Assembly (NCBI GenBank): GCA_036874045.1
Contig: CM072344.1
Location: 9,458,501-9,522,500 of the forward strand
DNA from: Cymodocea nodosa
Taxonomy: Eukaryota; Streptophyta; Magnoliopsida; Alismatales; Cymodoceaceae
DNA length: 64,000 nt
Direction: 5' to 3'
Numbering within the stretch: position 1 is the first letter of the stretch; every line of letters starts with the position of its first letter. Made by a program: the position numbers and the translations under genes. This document shows, one piece after another, positions 1 through 11,636 of the stretch. A model generated the notes under the pieces. That model worked only from the letters and a program-made list of their open reading frames with translations. It ran no database searches and was not told the DNA's origin.

Positions 1-988
1 TAAACTCTTAACATAAAGTAAAATAACAGAAGTTTAATTACATACCAATCTGAAGCTTTGTTTTCAGTAAATAGTTGTTGAATGAAATTGAATCTGCTGC
101 TTCTCCTTCTAGTTCCCCAACAAATTTTCTTTTCTTTCAAAAGTGCTGGTAACTCGTAAATAACATTCTATTCTATATTTATAATGCACGTCCATAAAGC
201 AAATGAATCGCGTTGTAAGAACGTGTCTTATAATGTGCAGTATGGTTCCTATTTTTATGGATACGTGTTCCACTTCTAATTTCAAATTTCAGTAACCGCT
301 AAACCCACGAAGTTTCGTTCATGGCTAAAAGAATAACTGTTTAGCTTAATCCATGAACTAACCTTGTTGAGTTATAGTTAACTCAACAGACTAGCTTCAG
401 TTACTATTTCTAACTCCACATACTAACTTCATTGAATTACAGTTAACTCAACAGAGTGACATTATATTTTATTATTGACTTCGTGGAGTTAAGGTTAACT
501 CAATGGACTTACTCCGTTGAGTTAACACTTAGCAAATTTTCTAAAACTTACTCCTCGTATTAACTTCTATATTTTTTTCTTTGCTGCATTTTGTCAACTT
601 AAATAAAGTTAAATACATGTCATTAATGCAGTGTTCTAATTAAAACTCATTTAAATCTAAACATTATATGCATATTTAACTTGCAGTTCATTTCCTGTTA
701 TGTAGAATTTACATTTTACTTTTCAACATGTAGATATGTTCAAGCATTAACCAAACATCGTGCATTTAATCATGTCATTCAAAAAATTTGTAAATCTTTT
801 AAATAGTCTTGCACATTGTTTAAACAGTTATATAATATTCAAGATAGTTCATCCATTACATCATTCATTCTCAAACATGAATGTAAAACATCTAAAAAAC
901 ATTCATTCATTTATATGAATAATTTACATTTACATTCAGTTAGATATTTTTCATACAAATATAAGTATAAGTAGACGAACAATACAAT
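1..988 (-). other. Spacer 3' of env-like frame, minus-strand Athila-like copy
   Basis: This stretch is colinear, in reverse complement, with about 18383-19310 of Element A, the spacer between its env-like frame and its displaced gag frame. Positions about 350-530 hold inverted copies of GTTGAGTTA / TAACTCAAC. Around 195-265 it matches the Element A segment carrying a TATA-like box, here with changes. The expected gag frame would lie left of the window edge. No frame of its own is supported. Confidence 0.75.
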
Positions 989-3221
989 TTAATCTTTCTT
1001 CCTAAGTTCATCTACTTCCTTCTAGAGTTTTTCTACTTGTTTCTCTAATTAATTTATCCTCTCTACAGCTCCTACAATGTCTCTAGAAGGTTCAGATATC
1101 TCAACAACAGCATAATTTCTATATTCTTTCACTGAAATGGTTCTTGATCTTAAACCTTTTGGATGCCCATTTCGTGAAATCGATACTATCCACCATCAGC
1201 AGTGGAATCAAATCTCCATAAAATAATTTCTTCTTTACTATTCTCAACTTGGAGATAAATACTTTGTACCAATTAACTTGAATTCTATTTACAACTGCAT
1301 ACGTGGCCCACTTGACAAATTGACTAAGTTCAATGTCATGGCCTTATCTTTGATAAATAGTTTTTAGCTATATGGTTGCAACCATATATGCCTTTCCATT
1401 TAAGTACTTTAGTCTGTTCAATAATGGCACATCAAGGTCGATGGCTATGCACTGTTTAATTTCCTATTCAACCCATTCTACTACAGTTGTTTCTTCCAAA
1501 ATTTCAATTCCTTCATTTCTCAGTCTGAAAATATTGTGGAGAAGCTCTTGTGTTATCTGTGCATCAGCTTACTCCACATTGGAAATTAATCCACTTTCTC
1601 CTCTCAAATTTGCATAGAAACAAGGCACTAAATTTTCGTATACTACATGCCCTTTCTGTTGAGAAATAAATTGTAGTAGACCCTAGAACTCAAATAAATC
1701 CTTAATTTCTTGCATACCATCCCAGTTTATTGGTCTGCTGTATATAATGTCATAACCCCTAATCTCTTGATATTTATTATATGCTTCCTCACTCCAAAAG
1801 TGTACTTCATTCAAAACTGTTGCTTCAGTCGGGTTAGGAATTTGAATTTGTTACTCTAGAGGGGTTTATTCTTGAATTTCCTCTTCCATTTGCTGAACTT
1901 GAATTGGTTGGGAATGCTCTAGAGATTCTTGCATTTTTGCTTCTGCTTCTATCTGTGGTGGAGAGCCAGCATAACTCTCCACTCTATCTTGAATTCTTTC
2001 AATTAATTGCTAAATAGTTTCTCCCTCTTTAGTGGAATTTGTCGAGTCATTCCTTTCTTATTCAATGAGTACTTGTTTAGCTTCTTCTCTTTCTTCTTCC
2101 TCTTGACTACCAATCTGCATTGTCACTGTCCTTTCTAATCCTATGGCAAATTGAGATGGAGTCACGAGCAAATCAGCTTCTGCCCTAATTTCTGTTCTTT
2201 CTATTTGTATAGGTTGTAGATTAATTTCAACCTATTTTCCTTCTCCTCTTTGCTCTTACTGCTGCTGCTCCTGCTCCTCCTCAAAATCAGATAGCAAGTT
2301 TACAAAAATTGACTCTACAAGCCCTACTGATATTTGCATTTCAGATTTAATCTCATCTAGATGTTCAGGCACTATCTCTTTCCCTTTCCTTCTTCTAATT
2401 AACTGTGTCTGATCTTCCTCTTCTTCTTCTGAGATTAAATCTATAAAAATAGGCTCTACAGACCCTTGAGCCACAAGTACTAGCTCTTCCTATTTAACTT
2501 TTTCTATAATTGCTGGTCTCGAAAGACCAGCTTCAGCTTCTCTTGCAGCCATTGATCTAGCTGCTTCCTGATACTGTTCAACTTTAATTTTATATTGGGC
2601 CTTCAACTTATCTTCAACCCTTTTCCTGTAGAGTGCATCAAAAAGTAAATGACATTTTGCCACAATCATATCTTCAGAATTTCCTTGGCTCTTGGCAACT
2701 TTCACCAGCTCTACAAATTCTTTCCATTCCTCTAGCATAGATGGCCCCAAAAATGCTGCTCTTTCTAACGGCCTTGGCGATGGAATGGATGGTCCTAGCT
2801 ACTATTCCTCAATAACTGGTCTTTCAGCAGTTGGCTCTTCCTGTTGTTCTTCAGTGGCCAGTTCTTCATTTCCTTTCCTCTGTTGCTCCCTGATTGCCCA
2901 CCGAGCATGTCCACCTATGCGTCTTTTGAACCATAGTCGGGATTTACATTGGATCAATTCTAGGGCAACTTCATTATTTGGTCTGATTTTTCTCTCTCTA
3001 TTTACAGCAACTTTTGTTGCTACTTTGATTCTCGTTTCCACAATCTGAGGTATTTTTATGCCTAAATCTACAAAAACTTTTCTCTAGTAGAAAAGGTCAG
3101 ATTCTACCTTTTGTAGTTCTTTTTCCCTCATATTTCTGATCTTCTGCCTTATGTGCCATTCTTCCGAATCTTTAAGAAATTCTGATGTGTCAACTGTGTC
3201 CTCCTAGAATTCTGGTGTCAT
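989..3221 (-). pseudogene. Env-like accessory ORF of Athila-like element (broken)
   Basis: Reading leftward from the ATG at 3221, this is the same env-like frame as 16173-18382 in Element A. The N-terminal third is charged (fragment 2802-3041), followed by a coiled-coil-like part (2490-2750) and an acidic part with DLISEEEEED (2256-2474). The C-terminal third matches the region with FYANL and an AxILIKNVYQ-like block. Several stops and frameshifts break it. The C-terminal region resembles what is annotated in plants as 'putative plant transposon protein' or envelope-like protein of Athila and SIRE elements. No clear signal peptide or membrane segment is visible, so 'env' describes position only. 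Confidence 0.75.
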
Positions 3222-3956
3222 CTTTGTCATCGTGAAGTTACGAAATGGAACAGAATCACTTTGATCTCTACTGTTCTAAGTTCTAAATGATTCTACGGAT
3301 AATGCCCCTAAATCCTAAGTTATAGTATAAATAAGCCCTAAGTTTAGGCAGGTAATCGGGTCAATTTCCCGTGCAAACTCTTGCTCTTTCATCTACCTCT
3401 CCGTGGAGTTACAGTTAACTCCACAAACTAAGTCCGTGGACTTAACTACAGTACTCCGTTGAGTTATAATTAACTCAACGGGGTAAGTTCGTTAACTTAT
3501 CTTAGATTCAACGGAGTAAGTTCGTTGAGTTAAGCGTAACTCAACAGACATTCCGTAAAGTTATAACTAATAAAAATAACTTATAATAATAATTGTTACT
3601 TCATTCAAAACCAAAGAATTTCCGATCTAACCGACTCTTAATTTTTCAACATTTTAGCCTTTCGGTCAAACCGTTATATTTTTTAGTTGAACCAAAATTA
3701 AATACTCTCTTTTTTCCTACCGATTGAATCGATACTATGCTTCGGTAAAACTGACATTTTTACTTAATATAATATATAGATTTTTTTTTATGTTTTTATG
3801 TTTCGATCAGACCAATGGATCCTATCGGTTGAACTGCAACGATTTTTTCTTTTAATATATGTTTCAGTAAAATCGATAATTTCTTTTGGTTGAACCATGA
3901 CTATGTTTAAATAAGTTTTTTTTTTTTTTACAAAACAAACACTAAGTAATTTCTTA
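3222..3956 (-). other. Integrase-to-env spacer with palindromic arrays
   Basis: This non-coding spacer matches 10512-11224 and 15559-16172. Positions about 3395-3560 hold several inverted GTTGAGTTA / TAACTCAAC pairs. Positions about 3620-3910 hold a second motif type, related to CGGTT..AACCG, in both orientations (for example near 3655-3690 and 3820-3850). The G-run near the env start (minus strand, about 3305) is degenerate here. Confidence 0.7.
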
Positions 3957-4449
3957 CTAAGTAAAGCTCGAGTAATCCTCTACTCTTACTTCTTCAATAA
4001 TTCCAAAGGAACTTTTTGGTATTTTTAAAATAGGTCTAAGTCTTTGTCAATTTACTTTAAATATATTCTGATTTTTAGGATTTTCAATTTCAATAACCCC
4101 ATAGGAATAAATATTTCAAATTATATAAGGTCCTACCCATCTAGATCTTAATTTCCCTTGATGGTTATGGAGTCTAGTCATGTAAAGATATACTTCTTGT
4201 ACTATTTCAAAGGTTTTTGGAATAATTTTCTTGTCAAGCCAAAACTTCATTTTCTCTTTTTCTCTTACAGTTTTCGAATAAGCTTCATTCCTAAATTCTT
4301 CTAGTTCAATCAATTAGATTTTCCTATTTTTAGCAGCTTGATTTAAATTGATGTTTAGATTTTTTAATGCCCAATAAGCTTTATGTTCAATTTTAGCTAG
4401 TAAATGACAACTTTTTCCATATACTAGCCTAAAAGGTGACATACCTAAG
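3957..4449 (-). pseudogene. Integrase C-terminal fragment, Athila-like
   Basis: Minus-strand remnant of the end of pol, including the segment ELEEFRNEAYSKTVREKEK and the following basic C-terminal part (4116-4313). It corresponds to the end of the integrase frame in Element A (about 15070-15558). The fragment stops abruptly at 4449, where the TGTAGGATCG terminus of a SIRE-type LTR begins; the matching upstream half of the integrase is not adjacent. Confidence 0.75.
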
Positions 4450-5552
4450 TGTAGGATCGTATGGCTACACAAGACGGGGGTGAATTGTGTTTTTCAATAT
4501 TTTCGAATATAATTGAAACTTTAAAACTCAAAAATAAGTCGAGACATTGTTTTCATAAAGTCATTTTTATTCAAAGTTTCAATTACAATATACAATTCAA
4601 TTCTCCTCAGAAATTGTAGATGCAATTATATCTCGATACCATGTATCATCTAAACAATTTCATAACTACAAACAGAGAAAACTAATTTGCGGAATTTAAA
4701 ACATTTCTTCCTGTTTGAGATCTTTCTTCTTCTTCTTCTTCTTCTTTTTCTTCTTTAGCAATTCTTTAGTGACGAATATCTTGTCTTTTTATGCCTTACC
4801 AAATTTGCTTTCTTCTGATACTTTAAATCTTTAGTGACATAAATCTTATCTTTTCTGCTTCACTGAATTTGCTTCCACTTGAGAGATTTTCCCCGACGAG
4901 GTGTTTTTGATTCCTGAAAAGATTTTTCGTTTGATGTGCAGGAATAGTTTGATCCTTGAAAAGATTTTCGTTTTATGTGCAAGGATAATTTGATCAACGA
5001 GAATTCCATGCCTTTTATACTGTATCTTCAATTCATGCATATCCTCCACGTTTAATCACTACCAGTTTTCCACTTCTTCACGTCTTTTCTTTTTCCTTCA
5101 TCGAAATACACACGTTCTGACCCACGTTTACATTTCGAATTTTCATTAATCATCAATCCTAGATCTCTGAAAATTTTCCTGCAAAATAAACTTTCTCGTC
5201 CAAAATTTTTCATTAGTGTAATAAGAAGTCGTTACTTTAATGTTAACTAAACGAGTAACACAAGTATATATATAACTTAACGTTTCTAACTTAACAAGTT
5301 CCTCATGTGCCAATTCACGTGACTAGTACTGTAGCTAACTCAACGAACTAAATCTGTGGTGTTACGCTAACTCAACGAACCATCTCTGTTGTGTTACAAT
5401 AACTCAACGAACCAATGATAAACAAATGTTTTTATAATAAGAATTTTACCACGTGCAAAAATAACAACTTAAGTTTATAACGCTAACCTAACATGTTGCC
5501 TTAGTGTTAAATATAGCAACTCAACGCGTTTAGTTATGTTAACTTAACGAGT
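4450..5552 (-). mobile_element. SIRE-type copia LTR, 5'-truncated
   Basis: On the minus strand this LTR ends with CGATCCTACA at 4450, preceded by a CACAATTCACCCC block also seen at the ends of the LTRs at 28628-36066 and, decayed, 48274-50341. A TATA-like TATAAAAGG lies on the minus strand at 5019-5011. Toward 5552 it aligns with about 48795-48960 of the 48274-50341 LTR. The first several hundred bases of the LTR are missing: at 5552 it passes directly into an Athila-like LTR fragment. It interrupts an integrase at 4449. Confidence 0.7.
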
Positions 5553-6510
5553 ATCCTCACAGACCTCCGATGGTTGGTGATTTTGGTGGTGGTGTGGAGC
5601 TTCAGGGAACTTCCGACGCTTCCTGTAGTTAGCGCGGTCCTCTACTTCTGCACACACACACCCTTTCTTCGTCTTTCTCCTCCTCTTTTATATTTCTTTC
5701 AGTAGTAACTACTTCTTCTTAGATGATCGATTGGATTTCCTTCATTCATAACAATGACGGTGATTTCTTCTTCCTTTCACAAGTGAATTCCTACGTGATA
5801 CGTGTAATCGTGGTTTTCCTTCGAATGTCTTGTTTCTGTAACTGTTACAGTGGCATATTAGAAAATAAATGGTCCGTGGAGTTACATATAACTCAACGAA
5901 CTTACTTCGTTGATTTAACTATAAAAGATGTGCAATAAAGAAATAAGCTGCTAACATAACGTGTTATCTTAGTGTGTATTCATGTAACTCAACGCGTATA
6001 GTTATGCTAACTTAACGAGTTAAACATGTACATCTCACATGACATAGTAAAGCATTTAAATTCAACACATGCATAAATCTAACTTAACGAGTTTAGATAT
6101 TTCGGATACTTACAAACTTTAACTATCTGATGCCTAGATGCATTTTGGATAGTTAGCAGATACTTACCAAAAATCCACTTAAGTCATGCATTGAAAGTTT
6201 CAACAAGTGTAATCTAGAAAATAATAAAATATTCTTCTATCGTTAAAAACATAACTATCCGATACATTAAACATAGCTCTTCAAAATAATAGAAAATTTG
6301 GATACTTAAGAATTTCAAAGCCTGTAATTCACTGATAGTTCAGAAATGTACTAAATTAACACTAATTCCTTGAAATTATGCAGATTCCTTCATTAAAGCA
6401 TATAATAGTGCAATTATAACATAATGGCTTAATTCTCATATGATAAGCTAAATATTATGCAATTAACCATCATTTAACCGTTAATATTATGCACTTTTCC
6501 ATTCTAAACA
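5553..6510 (-). mobile_element. Athila-like LTR fragment
   Basis: Minus-strand first ~960 bases of an Athila-like LTR. The LTR 5' end (TGTTTAGAATG, read on minus) is at 6510. The segment matches about 44260-45197 and belongs to the LTR subfamily that carries the extra SIRE-like block. The 3' half of the LTR is missing at 5552. On its right it abuts the pol region of the plus-strand host copy at 6511, so it appears inserted there, but the other insertion junction is not in place. Confidence 0.75.
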
Positions 6511-6960
6511 GTAAGTTAAAACTAAAAACAATTGAAGATCAAAATCATGAAAATGAAATACAAGAACATTATGAAAGTAATGAAAATCTGGAAGATGTAT
6601 TTATAACATTAAGATCTGAAACTGATATACCACCTAGAATTCAAAAAGAAAGTAATATGAAGGTAGATAAGAACAAAATTAAAAATGATAATGAAAATGT
6701 AATATCTGAAAACGTAGAAACCAATGAAGAAAAATCTAAATCTTAAAATGAGACTAAAAATGATCAAACGAATGAAATGAAAGAAAAAGAATCTTGTAAA
6801 TCACAATCATTAGCACCCTATCCTGAAAGATTACAACAAACATTTCTTGAAAAATAAGAAAAAATTAGAGAAATTTTTGAAAAAGTACAAGTTAACATTC
6901 TTTTGTTAGACTTATTGCAGAAAATGCCACCTTGTGCTAAATTTCTTAAGGATTGGTGTA
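6511..6960 (+). pseudogene. Pre-protease region of pol (host copy)
   Basis: Acidic and asparagine-rich segment that precedes the protease in this family (frame with IPPRIQKESNMKVDKNKI). It matches the minus-strand copy at 42384-42602. It contains in-frame stops near 6744 and 6855. The frame begins abruptly at 6511 because an LTR fragment sits directly upstream. No catalytic motif lies here. Confidence 0.6.
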
Positions 6961-7937
6961 TTAAGAAAAGAGAGTGAAAAGTTTTAAGGAAAGTTTTTTT
7001 AGCTGAGCAAAGTAGTTCCCTATTTCTGCCACAAATTCCTAAAAAGTTATCTGATCTTGGAATCTCTGTTATATCAAGCACCATAGGAAATACCATTCTA
7101 GAAAGAACCTTAATAGACTTAGGTGCAGGTATAAATGTTATGCCTAATGATATATTTGCATCCTTAGGATTAGAAGGCTTAATCCCTACTAGGATTGTCA
7201 TTCAATTAGTTGATAGAAGTATAAGATACCCTAGAGGAAAAATAGAAGATGTCATAATTAAAATCAAAAACTTCATATATCCTATCGATATTATGATATT
7301 GGATTACCAACAAATTAAGCATCAGAATCATGATACATCTTTAATTTTGAAAAGACCATTTCTAGCAACATCAGGGGTTGTTATAAATTGTAAAACTAGA
7401 GTGATGAGGTTAGCATATGATAATAAGGATACTCAATTAAACATTTTCAAACTAGAAAAGTTTGAGGAGTTAGAAATGTCCTTACATACTATAGACTTTT
7501 TACAAGATGAAGGAGATATGCTAGATGATGTGATTCAAGAAGAATTAAATAGGCAACTAGATTCTGAAATTTTAGAAATAAGTGAAAGCATAGATGTAGA
7601 AGGAGATCAAGAAGAGTTTAATATAGAAGATGAAAATGTTAAATTAGGAGCTCTAGCTTTTGATGGTCAACATTTAGATTTAAAACATTTACCTCCTGAA
7701 TTAACCTATATATTTTTGAAAGAAAAACGAACATGTCCAATCATTATTGCTTTAGATTTAAAAGAGGATCAAATTTCTAAATTAAAAGATGTAAAAACTT
7801 ATAAAGAAGCAATAGGATGGACTTTGGCTGATATAAAAGGGTTAAGTGCAACTATATACTGTCACCATATATATTTAGAAGAGAATACTAAATCAGTTAG
7901 AATTCTTGAGAGGAGATTAAATCCAAACCTTAACTAA
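6961..7937 (+). pseudogene. Retroviral-type aspartic protease and linker (host copy)
   Basis: The protease is recognised by the catalytic motif LIDLGAGINVMP (Asp codon 7116-7118), the Athila/Tat form of the D-S/T-G signature, followed by KRPFLATSGVVI. The stretch after it, with TYIFLKEKRTCP and GWTLADIKGLS, is the usual linker before reverse transcriptase in this clade. The open part runs 7140-7937 and ends at a TAA where the minus-strand copy has a glutamate codon. A TGA lies near 6976. In life this protease would cleave the gag-pol polyprotein. Confidence 0.8.
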
Positions 7938-8790
7938 GTAATCAGAAAGGAAATAGTGAAATGGTTAGATAATGACATGATTTATCCGATTTCTAATAGC
8001 TCATGGGTTAGTCCAATCCATGTAGTTCCCAAAAAATTAGGATTAATAGTTATTAGGAATGAAAGTCAGGACTTGATACCTACTAGAATTCAATCAGGCT
8101 GGAGAGTGTGTATAGACTATAGAAAGCTGATTGCTGTGACTAAGAAAGATCATTTTCCCTTACCTTTTATAGACCAAATGCTAGAGAAATTAGCAAAGCA
8201 AGAATATTTTTATGTCCTAAACAGGTATTCAAGATATAACCAAGTTCCAATAGCATTAGAGGATCATGAGAAAACAACTTTCACATGTCCTAATGGAACT
8301 TATGCTTTTAAGAGGATGTCATTCAGATTATGCAATGCACTAGCTACCTTTCAAAGGTGTATGCAAGACATATTCACTAAAATGACTAAAGATTTTTTAG
8401 AAATATTTATGGATGATTTTACTATATATGGAACTTCATATAAAGTATGTTTAAACAATTTAGACCAAATATTAAAGTGCTGTGTGGAAAAAAATCTGGT
8501 TCTAAATTGGTAAAAATGTCACTTCATGGTTAAACAAGGAAGTCTTGGGACATGTTGTTTCAATGAAAGGGCTAGAAGTAGATAAAGCTAAAATAGAAGT
8601 AATTTCTAATCTACCAGAACCTAAATCAGTAAAAGATGTTAGATCATTTCTAGGACATGCTAGATTTTATAGAAGATTTATTAAAGATTTTAGCAAAATA
8701 GCTAGACCTTTAACTAATCTATTAAAGATGTCCCATTTAACTTTGATAAAAATTGTAAAAAAGCATTTTTCAAGCTTAAAACTAGCTTAA
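7938..8790 (+). pseudogene. Reverse transcriptase (host copy)
   Basis: Ty3/gypsy RT with SGWRVCIDYRKL, the palm motif FMDDFTIYG (FMDD codons 8406-8417, equivalent to YxDD) and RSFLGHARFYRRFIKDFSKI. Open to 8513, where N-W is followed by TAA. A 2-base loss near 8545, compared with the minus-strand copy, shifts the frame before 8545-8790. The G in the usual MPFGLCNA block is R here (SFRLCNA). It is unlikely to be active. Confidence 0.85.
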
Positions 8791-9300
8791 TTTTAACTCC
8801 TATAATACAAGCACCTAATTGGAGCCATCCATTTGAATTAATATGTAATGCATCTGATTTTGCTGTAGAAGTAGTGTTGGGACAGAAGATAGAAAAATCT
8901 CCTAGAGTGATTCATTATGCAAGCAAAACTTTAATGATGCTCAAGTTAACTATACAACTACTAAAGAAGAACTATTAGTTATGGTGTTTGCCTTAAAAAA
9001 GTTTAGATCATATCTTATTGGAGCTAAAGTGATAGTATACACGAATCATTCAGCTTTAAAACACCTAATAGCAAAGAAAGAGACTAAACATAGATTGATC
9101 CGATGGATATTGTCATTGCAAGAATTTGATCTAGAAATTAAAGATAAAAAAGGTTGTGAAAATGTAATAGCAGACCATTTATCAAGGTTACAAATAAAAA
9201 AATCAAACATTGAAATTAAGGATAATTTTCCTGATGAACAATTAATGACCATAAACATAATGCCTTGGTATGCAGACATAGTTAATTACTTAGTTACTGG
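8791..9300 (+). pseudogene. RNase H domain (host copy)
   Basis: RNase H of gypsy type. The first catalytic Asp lies in CNASDFA, a frameshift follows, and the frame resumes at 8981 with [11 protein letters not shown]. The usual YTDHSAL block reads YTNHSAL (Asn codon 9044-9046), so a catalytic aspartate is lost; the minus-strand copy at 39769-40218 keeps Asp there. The last motif, ADHLSRL, is present. Confidence 0.8.
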
Positions 9301-10511
9301 TTTAACACCTAAAGATTGGAATAGAAAGTATAAGAAATTGTTCTTTTCAAGAGTAAAATATTACTATTGGGAAGACCCATACTTATTTAAGAAATGTCCT
9401 AATCTAGTTTTAAGGAGGTGTGTTTTAGAAACTAAATATCAAAGCATATTGTCTTTCTGTCATGACCTAGCATGTGGAGGAAGAATACTACTTAAGTTGC
9501 TCATAAATACTGCTTAAGTTTAAGATGTCAACAAATAGGAAGAATATCAAAGAGGAATATGATGCCTCTAAATCCTATTGTTGAAGTTGAAATCTTTGAT
9601 GTGTGGGGAATAGATTTTATGAGTCTATTTCCTATGTCTAATCAATTTAATTATATATTATTGGGGTTGGATTATGTATCTAAATGGATAGAAGCTATTC
9701 CTACAAAAACTAATGACAATAAAGTGGTAATACATTTTATAAGAACTAATATAATTGCTAGATTTGGAATACCTAAAGTTGTTATTTGTGATAGAGGAAC
9801 TCATTTCTGTAATAGAAGTTTTGAAGCCTTAGTGAAGAAGTATGGAGTAAATCACAAAATTGCAACATCATATCATCCGCAAACAAGTGGACAATTAGAA
9901 AGTGCAAACAAACAAATTAAGTTAATCTTAGAAAAGGTAGTAAATCCTACTAGAAAAGATTGGGCTAATAGATTAATAGATGCACTTTGGGCTTATAGAA
10001 CTGCTTATAAGACAAACTTAGGTATGTCACCTTCTAGAATAGTATATGGAAAAGTTGTCATTTACTAGTTGAAATTGAACATAAAGCTTATTGGGCATTA
10101 AAAACTCTAAACACTAATTTAAATCAAGATGCTGAAAACAAGAAAATATAATTGATTGAATTAGAAGAATATAGGAATGAAGCTTATTCGATTACTGTAA
10201 AAGAAAAAGAGAAAATGAAGTTTTGGCATGACAAAAAAATTATTCCAAAAACTTTTGAAATAGGATAAGAAGTATAACTTTACATGACTAGACTTCATAA
10301 CCATTTAGAAAAATTGAGATCTAGATGAGTAGGACCTTACATAATTTGAAATATTTATTCTTATGGAGCTATTGAAATTGAAAATCCTAAAAATCAGAAT
10401 ATATTTAAAGTAAATGAACAAAGACTTAGACCTATTCTGAAAATTTCAAATAATTCCTTTGGAATTATAGAAGAAGTAAGAGTAGAGGACTACTCGAACT
10501 TTATTAAGTAA
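9301..10511 (+). pseudogene. Integrase (host copy)
   Basis: The HHCC zinc-binding part is damaged: after FCHDLACGG a deletion removes much of the region between the two metal-binding pairs, compared with Element A. The catalytic core is open at 9559-10068 and keeps the DDE residues: D in VWGIDFMS, D in VICDRGTHF and E in QLESANK. A frameshift at about 10060 and several stops break the C-terminal part. The terminal stop is at 10509-10511. It would have inserted element cDNA into the genome. Confidence 0.85.
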
Positions 10512-11224
10512 GAAATAGATTAAAAAAAACTTATTTTAAATATAATCATGGTTCAACCAAAAGAAATTATCGGTTTTACTAAAATATATACTAAAAGAAA
10601 AAGATTGTTACGGTCACACTGAAAGGATCCATCGGTTTGACCGAAACATAAAAACATAGAAGTATATATATATTATATTAAATAAAAGTGTTAGTTTTAC
10701 CGAAGCTTGGTATTAGTTCAACCGGTAGAAAAAAGAAAAAAGTATTTAATTTCAGTTCAACCAAGGAAATATAACGGTTTGACCAAAATTCTAAAATGTT
10801 GAAAAATTAAGAGTCGGTCAGACTGAAAATTCTTCGGTCTTGATAGAATTAATAATTATTATTATAAGTATTTTTATTAGTTATTACTTTACGAGATGTC
10901 CGTTGAGTTATACTTAACTCAACAAACTTACTCCGTTGAGTTTAGGATAAGTTAACGAACTTACTTCGTTAAGTTAACTATAACTCAATGAAGTACTGTA
11001 GTTAAGTCGACGAACTTAGTCTATGGAGTTAACCGTAACTCTACGAAGAAGTAACTCTACGAGAGTTTGCGTGGGAAAATGACTCGATTACTCGCCAAAA
11101 ACTTAGGGTTTATTTATACTAAAACTTAGGATTTGGGGGCATTATCTGTAGAAATCATTTAGAACTTAGAACAGTAGAAGGCAGAGCGATTCTATTCTAT
11201 TCCATAACACCACGAAGATACAAG
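10512..11224 (+). other. Integrase-to-env spacer with palindromic arrays (host copy)
   Basis: Non-coding spacer. About 10550-10850 carries CGGTT..AACCG-type motifs in both orientations (for example TCGGTTTGACCGA near 10632). About 10895-11065 carries inverted GTTGAGTTA / TAACTCAAC pairs. A TTATTTATACT stretch near 11110 could be a weak TATA-like site. A G-run, TTGGGGGCATTATC, near 11135 is conserved in other copies. Confidence 0.7.
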
Positions 11225-11636
11225 ATGACGCTAGAATTCTAGGAAGCAGTTGACACTATAAGATTTCTTAGAGAATCAGAGGAATGGTATACACAACAAA
11301 AGATCAGGAACACGACATGGGAAAAAGAATTGGAAAAGGTAGAATTTGATATTTTCTATTGGAAAAAAGTTTTGGTTGATTTAGATATTAGAATACCTCA
11401 AATAGTAGAAACAAGAATCAAAGTAGCAACAGAAGTGGCTGTAAATAGAGAAAGAAGAATTAGACCAAATAATGAGGTTGCCCTCGAGTTAATCTAGCGC
11501 AAGTCATGACTGTGGTTTGTAAGACATATTATTGGACATGTTTGGTGGGAAATCAAGGAGCAACAGAAGAAAGCAGTTGAAGAACCTGTAGCTAAAGAGC
11601 TAGCTGCTGAAAAACCTATTACTAAGGAACTGCAGC
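11225..11636 (+). pseudogene. Env-like ORF, N-terminal part (host copy)
   Basis: Starts at ATG 11225 by alignment to 16173 of Element A and to 3221 (minus). It carries the conserved block with VETRIKVATEVAVN and several stops. At 11636 it is cut by Element A; the frame continues at 25972. Comparison with the uninterrupted copy near 2790-2830 (minus strand) shows the empty site, including the target bases. Confidence 0.75.

Noticed and set aside
3395-3560. Regular palindromic repeats suggestive of a CRISPR-like array
   Set aside because: Spacing is irregular, half-sites vary, there are no unique spacers, and the setting is a plant retrotransposon.
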